Source: Candidatus Thorarchaeota archaeon
Lineage (GTDB): Archaea > Asgardarchaeota > Thorarchaeia > Thorarchaeales > Thorarchaeaceae
Assembly: GCA_030638785.1 (NCBI GenBank)
Contig: DAOWDY010000207.1
Location: 1-13,049, forward strand
Reading direction: 5' to 3'
Length of the DNA stretch: 13,049 bases
Shown one piece after another: positions 12,734 through 13,049 of this stretch. Numbering within the stretch: the stretch's first letter is position 1; each line of letters starts with the position of its first letter. The notes below the pieces were generated by a model. The model worked only from the letters and a program-made list of their open reading frames with translations, did no database searches and was not told the DNA's origin. Position numbers and translations under genes: made by a program.

Positions 12734-13049
12734 ATGGGAGAAGGGAATGATAGAGCTAGTATGCTCTTCATTGAGTGGGAGGAGGCAGATGAGGAGCGAC
12801 GATCAGCCATTGTCGACCAGATAGCCCGTACTTTAACGCTCGACGACTACCACCTTTTTGCAGACATCCTAGCAGCCTCGATCAAAGAGGGTACTCTTGA
12901 GGTCACCTGCTGGACACGTGAAGCTGTGAAGGCGGCCCTGATTGTGTGCTCAGAGAGGAACCTCTCTGTCAGTTTCAAGAATGGTGATCGAACAGTTGCA
13001 CCTGTAGCTTACCCCAAGGAAGGTCCGATGCTTGAGATGTTTGTCAATG
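12734..13049 (+). CDS. Hypothetical protein, 3'-truncated by the window edge
   Basis: ATG 12734 is preceded by AAGGAAAGGA at good spacing, and the frame is open to the last base, giving at least 105 residues. The N-terminus is acidic (FIEWEEADEERR), followed by a helix-rich part (AIVDQIARTLTLDDYHLFADIL) and a mixed alpha/beta stretch (VKAALIVCSERNLSVSFKNG). It has no signal peptide or membrane segment, so a cytosolic protein is likely. I recognise no family. Its codons look somewhat more GC-rich than those of the beta-helix genes. Confidence 0.65.
   Translation, partial: MGEGNDRASMLFIEWEEADEERRSAIVDQIARTLTLDDYHLFADILAASIKEGTLEVTCWTREAVKAALIVCSERNLSVSFKNGDRTVAPVAYPKEGPMLEMFVN

Overview
The window looks archaeal, most likely from an Asgard archaeon of the Thorarchaeota type. 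The evidence is a eukaryote/archaeal-type tryptophanyl-tRNA synthetase, several secreted NosD-like parallel beta-helix proteins with a C-terminal membrane anchor, a stand-alone RAM domain protein, an amphi-Trp protein, A/T-rich TATA-like promoters and purine-rich ribosome binding sites. The lineage is inferred from protein style, not from a marker search. I see no tRNA, rRNA, CRISPR array, transposase or integrase.

Left part (1-3125). The window opens inside an all-helical protein of unknown function on the + strand. Its stop codon overlaps, in a shared TTAA, the stop of a convergent three-gene minus-strand operon. In transcription order that operon is amphi-Trp protein (3125-2862), PhoU-like helical protein (2869-2249) and CPA1-type Na+/H+ antiporter with a long cytosolic coiled-coil tail (2240-612). 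The genes overlap or are 8 nt apart, so they probably make one regulated ion-transport module.

Middle part (3185-11231). Five minus-strand genes encode secreted, C-terminally anchored beta-helix surface proteins of two kinds: 'long' (614 and 621 aa, nearly all beta-helix) and 'short' (393-394 aa, beta-helix plus an Ig-like domain). They form an imperfect tandem array. Unit A (7942-11231) and unit B (4638-7941) are each long-then-short operons of about 3.3 kb. Unit C (3185-4637) has only a short gene. Each unit ends in the promoter, ribosome binding site and first 15 codons of trpS. Only the copy at 11188 continues into a full synthetase. The other two are 5' scars joined to DNA just beyond the 3' end of the next short gene. 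The same junction sequence occurs twice, so the array grew by tandem duplication with one breakpoint inside trpS, followed by unequal crossing over or gene conversion.

The two trpS scars keep promoter-like sequence, a ribosome binding site and an ATG. They run into chimeric open frames of 65 and 78 codons, antisense to the 3' ends of the neighbouring short genes. These are either passengers, antisense transcripts or newly formed small genes. This is the most unusual feature of the window.

Right part (11188-13049). trpS ends at a hairpin terminator and is convergent with a small RAM-domain protein. That gene is divergent from an unrecognised + strand gene cut by the window edge.
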